Assembly: GCA_905236115.1 (NCBI GenBank)
Contig: CAJOOL010000111.1
Span: 1-11,415 of the forward strand
Source: an uncultured Endomicrobiia bacterium
GTDB taxonomy: Bacteria > Elusimicrobiota > Endomicrobiia > Endomicrobiales > Endomicrobiaceae
Length of the DNA stretch: 11,415 nucleotides
Direction: 5' to 3'
Made by a program: the position numbers and the translations under genes. Under the pieces are notes generated by a model that was not told the DNA's origin, searched no databases, and worked only from the letters and a program-made list of their open reading frames with translations. Of this stretch, positions 6,533-11,415 are shown in pieces; within the stretch, counting starts at the first letter, position 1; every line of letters begins with the position of its first letter.

Positions 6533-6560
6533 AGGGAATGCTGATTAATCGGCATTCCCT
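6533..6560. promoter_or_regulatory. 28-nt near-perfect palindrome before def
   Basis: AGGGAATGCTGATT (6533-6546) and AATCGGCATTCCCT (6547-6560) are inverted copies matching at 13 of 14 pairs, the exception being a T-G wobble. It starts within a few bases of the predicted transcription start and ends 19 bases before the def ATG. It could be an operator that blocks the promoter or a hairpin at the extreme 5' end of the mRNA. Only three T follow it, so it is not a normal terminator. Confidence 0.6.
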
Positions 6561-6579
6561 TTACAATCACGAGGCAGAA

Positions 6580-7089
6580 ATGTCAGTTTTGAAAATAGTC
6601 AAATACGGCGATCCCGTATTAAGAAAAAAAGCTCAAATCGTAACCGAAATTACCGACGATGTCAAACGTCTTGTAAAAGATATGTTTGATACAATGTATG
6701 CTTCAAAAGGCGTGGGGCTTGCTGCACCGCAGGTGGGAATATCTTTGCAGATTTGCGTGGTGGACGTTCTTCCCGACGGTAAAAACAGACCTTTCGTTTT
6801 GATAAATCCAAAGATAATTTCAGGTGAAGATAAAATAGAACAGGAAGAGGGGTGTCTTTCTTTTCCGAAAATTTATGAAAAAGTAAGACGATACAATAAA
6901 ATAAATATTGAATATACCGATATTAACGGCGGTGTGAATACCGCCGAAGTTGAGGGCTTCCTTGCAAAGGCTTTTCAGCACGAAACCGACCATCTTAACG
7001 GGAAAGTTTTTATAGACTATCTTCCCGACTGGAAGAGAAAACTTGTTGAAAAAGAAGTAAGAAGACGAAAGAAAGCAAAGAACTGGTAG
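6580..7089 (+). CDS. def: Peptide deformylase
   Basis: A 169-residue metalloenzyme that removes the formyl group from the N-terminal methionine of new proteins. All three family motifs are present: GVGLAAPQVG (44-53), EEGCLSFP (89-96) with metal ligand C92, and HETDH (134-138), where H134 and H138 bind the metal and E135 is catalytic. A lysine/arginine-rich tail follows (RRRKKAKNW), a plausible ribosome contact. I start at the ATG at 6580, with GAGG at 6571-6574 and the family's usual beginning (V..I..YGDPVLR..A). An upstream in-frame ATG at 6538 lies inside the palindrome and has no binding site. fmt follows after 55 bases, the common def-fmt pairing. Confidence 0.95.
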   Translation: MSVLKIVKYGDPVLRKKAQIVTEITDDVKRLVKDMFDTMYASKGVGLAAPQVGISLQICVVDVLPDGKNRPFVLINPKIISGEDKIEQEEGCLSFPKIYEKVRRYNKINIEYTDINGGVNTAEVEGFLAKAFQHETDHLNGKVFIDYLPDWKRKLVEKEVRRRKKAKNW

Positions 7090-7090
7090 A

Positions 7091-7121
7091 AACCGCTTCG
7101 CAGTTTCTCAGCTTCTCAGCC
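7091..7121 (-). repeat. Possible inverted copy of the intergenic repeat
   Basis: Read on the minus strand, this gap contains GGCTGAGAAGCTGAGAAACTG, sharing AGCTGAGAA with copy A and showing the same 7-8 base stepping of CTGAGAA. It is the most diverged copy and may be unrelated. Confidence 0.25.
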
Positions 7122-7142
7122 AAAAATTACGGAGTAATTTTT
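7122..7142 (+). promoter_or_regulatory. Hairpin presenting the fmt ribosome binding site
   Basis: AAAAATTAC (7122-7130) and GTAATTTTT (7134-7142) can form nine pairs around the loop GGA, and the GGAG that serves as Shine-Dalgarno for fmt occupies the loop and first stem base. The ATG follows at 7145. The stem is mostly A-T and ends in a T run, so it could also act as a weak terminator between def and fmt. Confidence 0.4.
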
Positions 7143-7144
7143 TT

Positions 7145-8083
7145 ATGAAAATAATCTTTTTCGGAACGGCGGAAATTTCAAAATACTTTTTGGAAAATAT
7201 AGATAAAAAGCACGATATTGCCTGTGTGGTTACCATGTGCGATAAGCCCGTCGGACGCAACAACAGAATCAAGGCTCCAGCAGTAAAGCAATACGCCGCC
7301 GAAAAAAATATTCCTTACATTCAGATAGATAAATTTACCGATGATACGGCAGAAAAAATAAAATCTTTTAATGCCGATGCCGGGGCGGTTGTTTCTTTCG
7401 GAAAAATAATTCCCGAAAAAATTTTTACAGCTCCCAAATACGGATGTTTTAATATTCATTTTTCTCTTCTGCCCGAATACAGAGGGGCGTCTCCCGTTCA
7501 GCAGGCATTGATAGACGGGAAAAAACAAACGGGCGTAACGTCTTTTTTTATAGAAAAAGGTCTTGATACCGGAGATATTTTAATGCAGAAGACCGTTGAT
7601 ATTGAAGCTGAAGATACGGCCGAAACTCTTTTTAATAAGCTCAACGTCTGCGGTGTTGATGTAATGAATAAGACGCTGGATTTGCTTGAAAGCGGAAATT
7701 TTACGGCTCAGCCTCAGAAAGGCGAACCGTCTTTTTGTAAGATATTTAAGAAAGAAGACGGTAAAATTGATTGGAGCAGACCGGCGGAAGATATATATAA
7801 TTTATATAGAGGTTTTTATATCTGGCCGAAAGTTTTCAGCATTATAAACAACGGAAGAATGAAAGGAAAAATGCTGAAAATTATGAAATGCGGCGTTATT
7901 GAAGACACCTCAAATGCTCCCTGTGCGGCGGTAACGGAAGTAATAAAAGGCAGAGGTTTTATCGTAAAATGCGGTAAAGACGCTCTTTTTATAACAGAAG
8001 TTCAGCCGGAAAGCAAGGCCAAAATGTCTGCTTATGATTTTGCCAACGGAGCAGGCCTCAAAAAAGGTGAAGCCTTTTTTTAA
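7145..8083 (+). CDS. fmt: Methionyl-tRNA formyltransferase
   Basis: A 312-residue enzyme, the usual length, that transfers a formyl group from 10-formyltetrahydrofolate to Met-tRNA for translation initiation. The N-terminal Rossmann-type catalytic domain (about 1-190) starts with KIIFFGTAEIS. The catalytic residues correspond to N103, H105 and D141 in NIHFSLLPEYRGASPVQ and GLDTGDIL. A C-terminal beta-barrel tRNA-binding domain (about 205-305) includes IDWSRPAEDIYNLYRGF. It follows def, whose product reverses its modification after translation starts. Its last ten codons double as the left arm, loop and right arm of a terminator, so the C-terminus LKKGEAFF is partly dictated by RNA structure. 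Confidence 0.95.
   Translation: MKIIFFGTAEISKYFLENIDKKHDIACVVTMCDKPVGRNNRIKAPAVKQYAAEKNIPYIQIDKFTDDTAEKIKSFNADAGAVVSFGKIIPEKIFTAPKYGCFNIHFSLLPEYRGASPVQQALIDGKKQTGVTSFFIEKGLDTGDILMQKTVDIEAEDTAETLFNKLNVCGVDVMNKTLDLLESGNFTAQPQKGEPSFCKIFKKEDGKIDWSRPAEDIYNLYRGFYIWPKVFSIINNGRMKGKMLKIMKCGVIEDTSNAPCAAVTEVIKGRGFIVKCGKDALFITEVQPESKAKMSAYDFANGAGLKKGEAFF
8053..8081 (+). terminator. Intrinsic terminator inside the 3' end of fmt
   Basis: AGGCCTCA (8053-8060) pairs with TGAAGCCT (8068-8075) across a seven-base loop with one C-A mismatch, and seven T follow (8075-8081). The T run includes the last two Phe codons and the first base of the fmt stop codon. This should end the def-fmt transcript just before the next promoter. 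Confidence 0.7.
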
Positions 8084-8112
8084 TTGACAATATAAGCATA
8101 TTTTTATATCAT
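8084..8112 (+). promoter_or_regulatory. Consensus-like promoter of the zap / 6S / rny block
   Basis: A perfect TTGACA (8084-8089) begins one base after the fmt stop codon. A 17-nt spacer leads to TATCAT (8107-8112). The start would be near 8119, giving only about 12 untranslated bases before the ATG at 8131. Confidence 0.7.
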
Positions 8113-8130
8113 AGAATCTTATTATATACC

Positions 8131-8352
8131 ATGCAAGAATATGAATTTTTAAAGAAAAAACTTGAAAAAGTAGTGCATGATTACAACTTGTTGAGAGATT
8201 CCAACACCAGATTGAAAATGGAAAATGACTTTCTCGGTAAAGAAATAGAGAATTTAAAAAATCGTATTTTTGAGTTATCTGCGTACAGAAAGAAACAAAA
8301 AAGAGCCGCTGTAAAGCTGAGAAGAATTTTACATAAAATAAAGTCTTTGTAA
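8131..8352 (+). CDS. Small coiled-coil protein upstream of zapA (ZapB-like)
   Basis: A 73-residue, wholly helical-looking protein. Leucines and isoleucines recur at heptad spacing from about residue 6 to 50 (LKKKLEKVVHDYNLL, RLKMENDFLGKEIENLKNRI). A very basic tail follows (RKKQKRAAVKLRRILHKIK). It has no signal peptide or catalytic motif. Size, coiled coil and position directly ahead of zapA match the small coiled-coil genes that precede zapA in many bacteria and are often annotated ZapB-like. True homology with E. coli ZapB cannot be shown from a coiled coil alone. The strongly basic tail could bind nucleic acid or membrane. The ATG at 8131 lacks a Shine-Dalgarno and has a very short leader if the promoter at 8084 is correct, so initiation may be near-leaderless. 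A zapA GTG follows after 22 bases. Confidence 0.7.
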   Translation: MQEYEFLKKKLEKVVHDYNLLRDSNTRLKMENDFLGKEIENLKNRIFELSAYRKKQKRAAVKLRRILHKIKSL

Positions 8353-8374
8353 ATAAGGGGTATAATAAACTTAA

Positions 8375-8668
8375 GTGGCTGATATAAGTACTAAAATTAT
8401 GGGTATGACGTTAAATATTGCCGTTGACGACTGCGATGTTTTAAAGACCGAAGCAATTGTCAACTATGCAAATGAAATATATAGTGCAGTCCGTAAAGAT
8501 TATGACAGAAAAATAGTAGACAGTTCCAGACTGAGAGCCGTAGCTGTCTACAGGCTGGTATCGGAATTGCAGGCAATTAAGGGTGAGAAACAAAATTTGT
8601 TGGATACAAGTACTAAAAAAATAAATGATTTAATAAAAATAGTAGATTCAGTAAATTTACAAAATTAA
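8375..8668 (+). CDS. zapA: Cell division protein ZapA
   Basis: A 97-residue ZapA-family protein, which binds FtsZ filaments and promotes their bundling at the division site. The N-terminal strand pair (ISTKIMGMTLNIAVDDCD, residues 4-21) corresponds to the family's V.I.G..Y.I pattern. It is followed by the long helix (LKTEAIVNYANEIYSAVRKDY) and the conserved RLRAVAVYRLVSEL region (53-66, family: R.AVLAALNIA.EL). A C-terminal helix makes the coiled coil of the dimer. The start is a GTG at 8375, chosen because the first beta strand would be lost from the ATG at 8399 or 8405. The only purine-rich site is AAGGGG at 8355-8360, 14 bases upstream, which is far, so initiation may depend on coupling with the gene before. 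The 6S RNA follows directly. Confidence 0.85.
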   Translation: MADISTKIMGMTLNIAVDDCDVLKTEAIVNYANEIYSAVRKDYDRKIVDSSRLRAVAVYRLVSELQAIKGEKQNLLDTSTKKINDLIKIVDSVNLQN

Positions 8669-8670
8669 AT

Positions 8671-8845
8671 ATTTTGTAGACCCTGCATTGTTGGTGATAC
8701 CTTAGTTAGAGTATTTATTCCGATGAGTTCTTTTAGGAGAAAATACATGCGAGTTATGCAAAATTGTGCATAGACCATGTTTCTCACTTATAAAAAAGGG
8801 CTTTAAATACCTGACGGGCGCGGCAATTGCGGGGTTTTTGTTTTT
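8671..8845 (+). ncRNA. ssrS: 6S RNA
   Basis: This gap between zapA and the cyclo-ligase gene, a classic 6S RNA location, folds into a long rod. The closing stem is 8680-8690 with 8824-8835 (11 pairs including one G-U, one bulged T). An inner stem pairs 8706-8717 with 8804-8814 (TTAG and GTATTTA against TAAATAC and CTGA). A large open bubble follows (8718-8736 opposite 8786-8803). The terminal hairpin pairs 8737-8741/8781-8785, 8745-8749/8776-8780 and 8755-8760/8767-8772. T5-G-T5 after the closing stem (8835-8845) looks like an intrinsic terminator. 6S RNA mimics an open promoter, binds RNA polymerase holoenzyme and is a template for short pRNAs. The 5' segment CCCTGCATTGTTGGTGATAC resembles known 6S starts from memory. 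The exact 5' end is uncertain; no strong promoter of its own is visible, so it may be processed from the zap transcript. Confidence 0.82.
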
Positions 8846-8858
8846 AAGAGGTGCTGTA

Positions 8859-9452
8859 ATGAACGAAATACAAACTTCGGAAAAAAGTAAAATAAGATAC
8901 GATTTTCTTAAGATAAGAGACAGGCTTGAACCTGCCTTAAGGCATGCTTACAGCAGCAGTATTCTTACCGGAATAAAAAAACTGGAAGAATACCGCTCAT
9001 GCAGGACGGCAATGTTTTATCTGTCTTACGGTTCGGAAGTTATAACGGACTTTATGATTAACGAATTTTTGGCTGACGGTAAGGATGTTGCCGTTCCCGT
9101 TATCCAAACTCCCGGCGACGGTATTATGACGGCGGTTCGTATCAATAAGCTGGAAGACTGTTATGACAGAGTTTACGGTATCAGACAGCCGGAATTTAAC
9201 GAAAATGAAGTTGTGGCCAAAAGAGATATTGATTTGATTTTTGTTCCGGGCATAGCGTTTGATTTTAGCGGTTACCGCGTCGGATACGGTAAAGGTTATT
9301 ATGACAGATGGCTGGAAGGGACTGATGTTTCAAAGAGAATCGGTCTTGCTTTTGAAGTGCAGTTAGTAGATAAGCTTCCTTTTGCCGGGTATGATTTGCC
9401 CGTAGGAAAGATATTAACTGAAAAAAGAATAATTGAAATCGTAAAAAATTGA
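8859..9452 (+). CDS. 5-formyltetrahydrofolate cyclo-ligase
   Basis: A 197-residue 5-FCL family protein (ygfA/fau in E. coli) that converts 5-formyl-THF to 5,10-methenyl-THF with ATP. Diagnostic parts are KSKIRYDFLKIRDRL (9-23), VPGIAFD (129-135) and the phosphate/folate loop RVGYGKGYYDR (140-150), then IGLAFEVQL and LPVGKILTEKRII near the end. The ATG at 8859 has AAGAGGTG six bases upstream. A longer in-frame start at 8766 would read through the 3' half of the 6S RNA and add 31 unrelated residues, so I reject it. The close link with 6S RNA is widespread. The enzyme also maintains the one-carbon pool that supplies Fmt, encoded just upstream. Confidence 0.92.
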   Translation: MNEIQTSEKSKIRYDFLKIRDRLEPALRHAYSSSILTGIKKLEEYRSCRTAMFYLSYGSEVITDFMINEFLADGKDVAVPVIQTPGDGIMTAVRINKLEDCYDRVYGIRQPEFNENEVVAKRDIDLIFVPGIAFDFSGYRVGYGKGYYDRWLEGTDVSKRIGLAFEVQLVDKLPFAGYDLPVGKILTEKRIIEIVKN

Positions 9453-9471
9453 TTTTGTGAAAGAAATGCCG

Positions 9472-9539
9472 GCTGATTAATTACGGATAAGCACGTATAA
9501 GCAAAAAGCCTTGTGTCTTTCCGTTTTGGAATTAATCGG
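9472..9539. promoter_or_regulatory. Gap upstream of rny with separated dyad words
   Basis: The 115-base gap before rny (9453-9567) contains GCTGATTAAT at 9472-9481 and ATTAATCGG at 9531-9539. Except for one base they are inverted relatives, and both words occur joined in the def palindrome (6540-6552). A direct repeat GATAAGCACGTATAAGC lies between them. No convincing promoter or terminator is seen, only a weak TATAAG at 9496-9501. Confidence 0.3.
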
Positions 9540-9567
9540 TGTTTCCCGAAAAAAGGAGAAGTGAGTT

Positions 9568-11124
9568 ATGGAACAAATGTTGATGTTTGTCGGAGTCGGC
9601 TGTGTGTGTTTCGGCCTTGGTTTTATTTTGAGATATATCTATGCAAGAATAGATTCCAATTCTGTAGAACAGGTTTCTGACAGAATAATAAATGAAGCCA
9701 AAATTGTTGCCGATGCCAAGGCAAAAGAAATTATTATGGCGGGAAGAGACACCGTTGAGAAAGAAAGAAAAGAAGCCGAAAAAGAAATAAAAGATAAGAA
9801 GAGTGAAGTTCAAAACACGGAAAAAAGATTGAATCAGAGAGAAGAAAGTCTTGACAGAAAGATGGATTATCTGGACAAAAAAGACAGAGATTTGCAGCAG
9901 AAAGAAAAAGATGTAGAAAACAAAGAAAAAAATATTGACAAGAGAATTTCCGAAGTTGAACAGATAAAAAACGAGCAGAAGACCGTTCTGGAAAAAATTT
10001 CCGGGCTAACCAGAGAAGAGGCCAAACAGAGACTTTCAAAAGAAATGTTTGACGAGGCCAAAAGAGACGCGGCAATCGCCTCTCAGAAAATGGAGCAGGA
10101 GCTCAGAGAAAACGCCAACAAAAAAGCGAAAGAAATTCTGTCAATAGCCATACAGAGAGTGGCAGCCGACCATACCGTGGATACTACCACGTCCACCATT
10201 CAAATCCCCAGCAACGAAATAAAGGGAAGAATTATCGGAAGAGAGGGCAGAAACATAAAGGCTTTTGAGCAGGCAACCGGTGTTGATTTGATTATAGACG
10301 ACACGCCGGAAGCAATTACGCTTTCCGCATTTGACGGAGTCAGAAGATTTATCGCAAAGAAATCTCTGGAAAAACTTATCGCAGACGGAAGAATTCATCC
10401 TGCAAGAATTGAAGAAGTAGTTCAGAAGACACGCAAAGAAGTGGAAGATATGATAAAAGATTTGGGTGAAAAAGCCGCCATAGAATCCGGTGTTCCCGGT
10501 CTTCATCCCGAGATAATAAAACTTCTCGGAAGACTTCATTTCAGAACTTCTTACGGTCAAAATCAGCTTCAGCATACTTTGGAAGTTACGTGGCTGGCAG
10601 GTGCCATTGCAAGCGAGCTTGGCTTGGATGTAACTTTCTGCAAAAAAGCAGGTTTGATGCACGATATAGGTAAAGCCGTAGACCATGAAGTTGAGGGGAC
10701 CCACCATCAAATATCGGCCGAGTTTGCCAAGAAATACGGTGAATCGCCCAAAATGATAAATGCTATTTTGGCTCACCATGAGGGTTTTGCGGAACCGCAG
10801 AGCCCGGAGGCTTTTGTTATAGCCGCAGCCGATGCAATTTCCGCCGCAAGGCCGGGAGCAAGAAGAGAAACCGTTGAAAGTTATTTAAAGAGGCTTGAAC
10901 AGCTTGAAACTGTTTCCAAGAGCTTTAAAGGCGTTGCTTCCGCTTATGCTGTGCAGGCAGGAAGAGAAATAAGAATTTTGGTAGAACCGGAAAATATAGA
11001 CGATGTTCAGTCGCACATACTTGCACGCGACATAGCCAAGAAAATAGAAAATGAAATTGAATATCCGGGACAGATAAAAGTAACGGTTATAAGAGAAACA
11101 AGAGCTCAGGAGATTGCGAAATAG
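9568..11124 (+). CDS. rny: Ribonuclease Y
   Basis: A 518-residue membrane-anchored endoribonuclease that starts mRNA decay in bacteria lacking or supplementing RNase E; the length is typical. In order: one N-terminal transmembrane helix (about 5-25), a long charged coiled coil (about 32-195, very Lys/Glu-rich), a KH RNA-binding domain (about 208-275) with [10 protein letters not shown] at 220-229, and an HD domain (about 330-430) with H336 in QHTLEV and the metal-binding H365-D366 of [16 protein letters not shown]. The ending [15 protein letters not shown] is the family signature. The start ATG has GGAG (9555-9558) nine bases upstream. It probably shares a transcript with the zap/6S/5-FCL block and with xseA, which begins two bases after its stop. 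Confidence 0.97.
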   Translation: MEQMLMFVGVGCVCFGLGFILRYIYARIDSNSVEQVSDRIINEAKIVADAKAKEIIMAGRDTVEKERKEAEKEIKDKKSEVQNTEKRLNQREESLDRKMDYLDKKDRDLQQKEKDVENKEKNIDKRISEVEQIKNEQKTVLEKISGLTREEAKQRLSKEMFDEAKRDAAIASQKMEQELRENANKKAKEILSIAIQRVAADHTVDTTTSTIQIPSNEIKGRIIGREGRNIKAFEQATGVDLIIDDTPEAITLSAFDGVRRFIAKKSLEKLIADGRIHPARIEEVVQKTRKEVEDMIKDLGEKAAIESGVPGLHPEIIKLLGRLHFRTSYGQNQLQHTLEVTWLAGAIASELGLDVTFCKKAGLMHDIGKAVDHEVEGTHHQISAEFAKKYGESPKMINAILAHHEGFAEPQSPEAFVIAAADAISAARPGARRETVESYLKRLEQLETVSKSFKGVASAYAVQAGREIRILVEPENIDDVQSHILARDIAKKIENEIEYPGQIKVTVIRETRAQEIAK

Positions 11125-11126
11125 AC

Positions 11127-11415
11127 TTGTTTGACTTTACAAACTCAAACCGAAATATTGAACAGGAGACTGAGACTGCCGGCAGTCCGGACGGCGGCGG
11201 CAAAAGAATTTATTCCGTTACGGAGATAAATAACGAAATAAAAACCGTTCTGGAAGAATCTTACGGCTGTATCTGGCTGTCGGGGGAAATATCGGGTTTT
11301 AAGCGTTATTCTTCAGGGCATATTTATTTTACGCTTAAGGATGAAAGTTCTCAGATTTCCGCTGTTATGTTCTCGGGATATAATCAGAAATTAAAGTTTA
11401 CTCCCGAAGACGGAA
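11127..11415 (+). CDS. xseA: Exodeoxyribonuclease VII large subunit, 5' part
   Basis: The first 96 codons of XseA, cut off by the window's right edge. XseA with XseB degrades single-stranded DNA into acid-soluble oligonucleotides. The OB-fold DNA-binding domain is clear: YSVTEINNEIKTVLEE (29-44), IWLSGEISGF (49-58) and SSGHIYFTLKDE (62-73), then ISAVMFSGYNQKLKFTPEDG (77-96). The reading frame is open from inside rny. The only reasonable start I see is a TTG at 11127, two bases after the rny stop, with AGGAG at 11108-11112, a long 14-base spacing. The first 27 residues are a polar, Gly-rich leader (ending SPDGGGKR) that most XseA proteins lack. The start is the least certain part. Confidence 0.88.
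   Translation, partial: MFDFTNSNRNIEQETETAGSPDGGGKRIYSVTEINNEIKTVLEESYGCIWLSGEISGFKRYSSGHIYFTLKDESSQISAVMFSGYNQKLKFTPEDG

Noticed and set aside
6538..6579. Longer def start at 6538
   Set aside because: The codons fall within the palindrome at or next to the transcription start, and the family's normal N-terminus begins at 6580 with GAGG upstream.
8355..8366. TATAAT at 8361-8366 as a separate zapA promoter
   Set aside because: There is no -35 box at the right distance, and the zapA GTG would be only 9 bases downstream of the -10; likely a chance A/T word.
8766..8858. Extended N-terminus for the cyclo-ligase
   Set aside because: It would translate the 3' half of the 6S RNA, adds residues with no family match and has no binding site, whereas the ATG at 8859 has a good one.
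10141..10779. Long minus-strand open frame of 212 codons opposite rny
   Set aside because: It lies wholly antisense to the KH and HD domains of rny, has no ribosome binding site or recognisable domain, and its openness follows from the codon pattern of rny.

Overview
This is a low-GC, gene-dense stretch of a bacterial chromosome. Every clear gene lies on the + strand. The likely host is a Gram-negative-type bacterium: it has exported proteins with signal peptides, a periplasmic-type TlpA-like thioredoxin, and a zapA / 6S RNA / 5-formyltetrahydrofolate cyclo-ligase / rny gene order of the kind I recall from deltaproteobacteria-like and related phyla. Codon use and base composition would fit an Elusimicrobiota (Endomicrobium-like) genome or a spirochaete. 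I hold that only as a weak guess, because no rRNA or other phylogenetic marker is present.

Layout. Positions 1-158 are a regulatory region with divergent, overlapping promoters and a 9-bp inverted repeat. It lies just ahead of a small Xre-type helix-turn-helix regulator (159-512). Next come an RmlD-like NAD(P)-dependent sugar-nucleotide reductase (628-1467) and a large exported phospholipase D-superfamily protein with two HKD motifs and an unassigned N-terminal half (1512-3479). These are followed by lipoyl synthase lipA (3610-4434) and a thiol-redox cluster: thioredoxin trxA (4560-4880), a secreted TlpA/ResA-like thioredoxin (4923-5402) and thioredoxin reductase trxB (5513-6472). A translation-initiation pair, def-fmt (6580-8083), follows. 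It has its own promoter and a 28-nt near-perfect palindrome at the predicted transcription start, and it ends in a terminator embedded in the last codons of fmt.

Immediately after that terminator a consensus-like promoter starts a second block: a 73-residue coiled-coil protein (ZapB-like by position), zapA, a non-coding RNA that folds like 6S RNA (about 8671-8845), 5-formyltetrahydrofolate cyclo-ligase, ribonuclease Y (rny) and the 5' end of xseA, cut by the window edge.

Functional links. TrxA and TrxB form a cytoplasmic reducing system, and the TlpA-like protein could serve thiols outside the membrane. Def removes the formyl group that Fmt adds to initiator tRNA, and 5-FCL belongs to the folate pool that supplies Fmt's formyl donor. 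ZapA and the coiled-coil partner act at the FtsZ ring. 6S RNA and RNase Y act on transcription and RNA turnover.

I see no mobile element, CRISPR array, defence island or clearly new multi-gene system. The points most worth checking are the 6S RNA model, the regulator's operator/promoter knot, the palindrome ahead of def with a related word upstream of rny, the compact fmt terminator/promoter junction, and a degenerate repeat family in the gaps around lipA, trxA and trxB.
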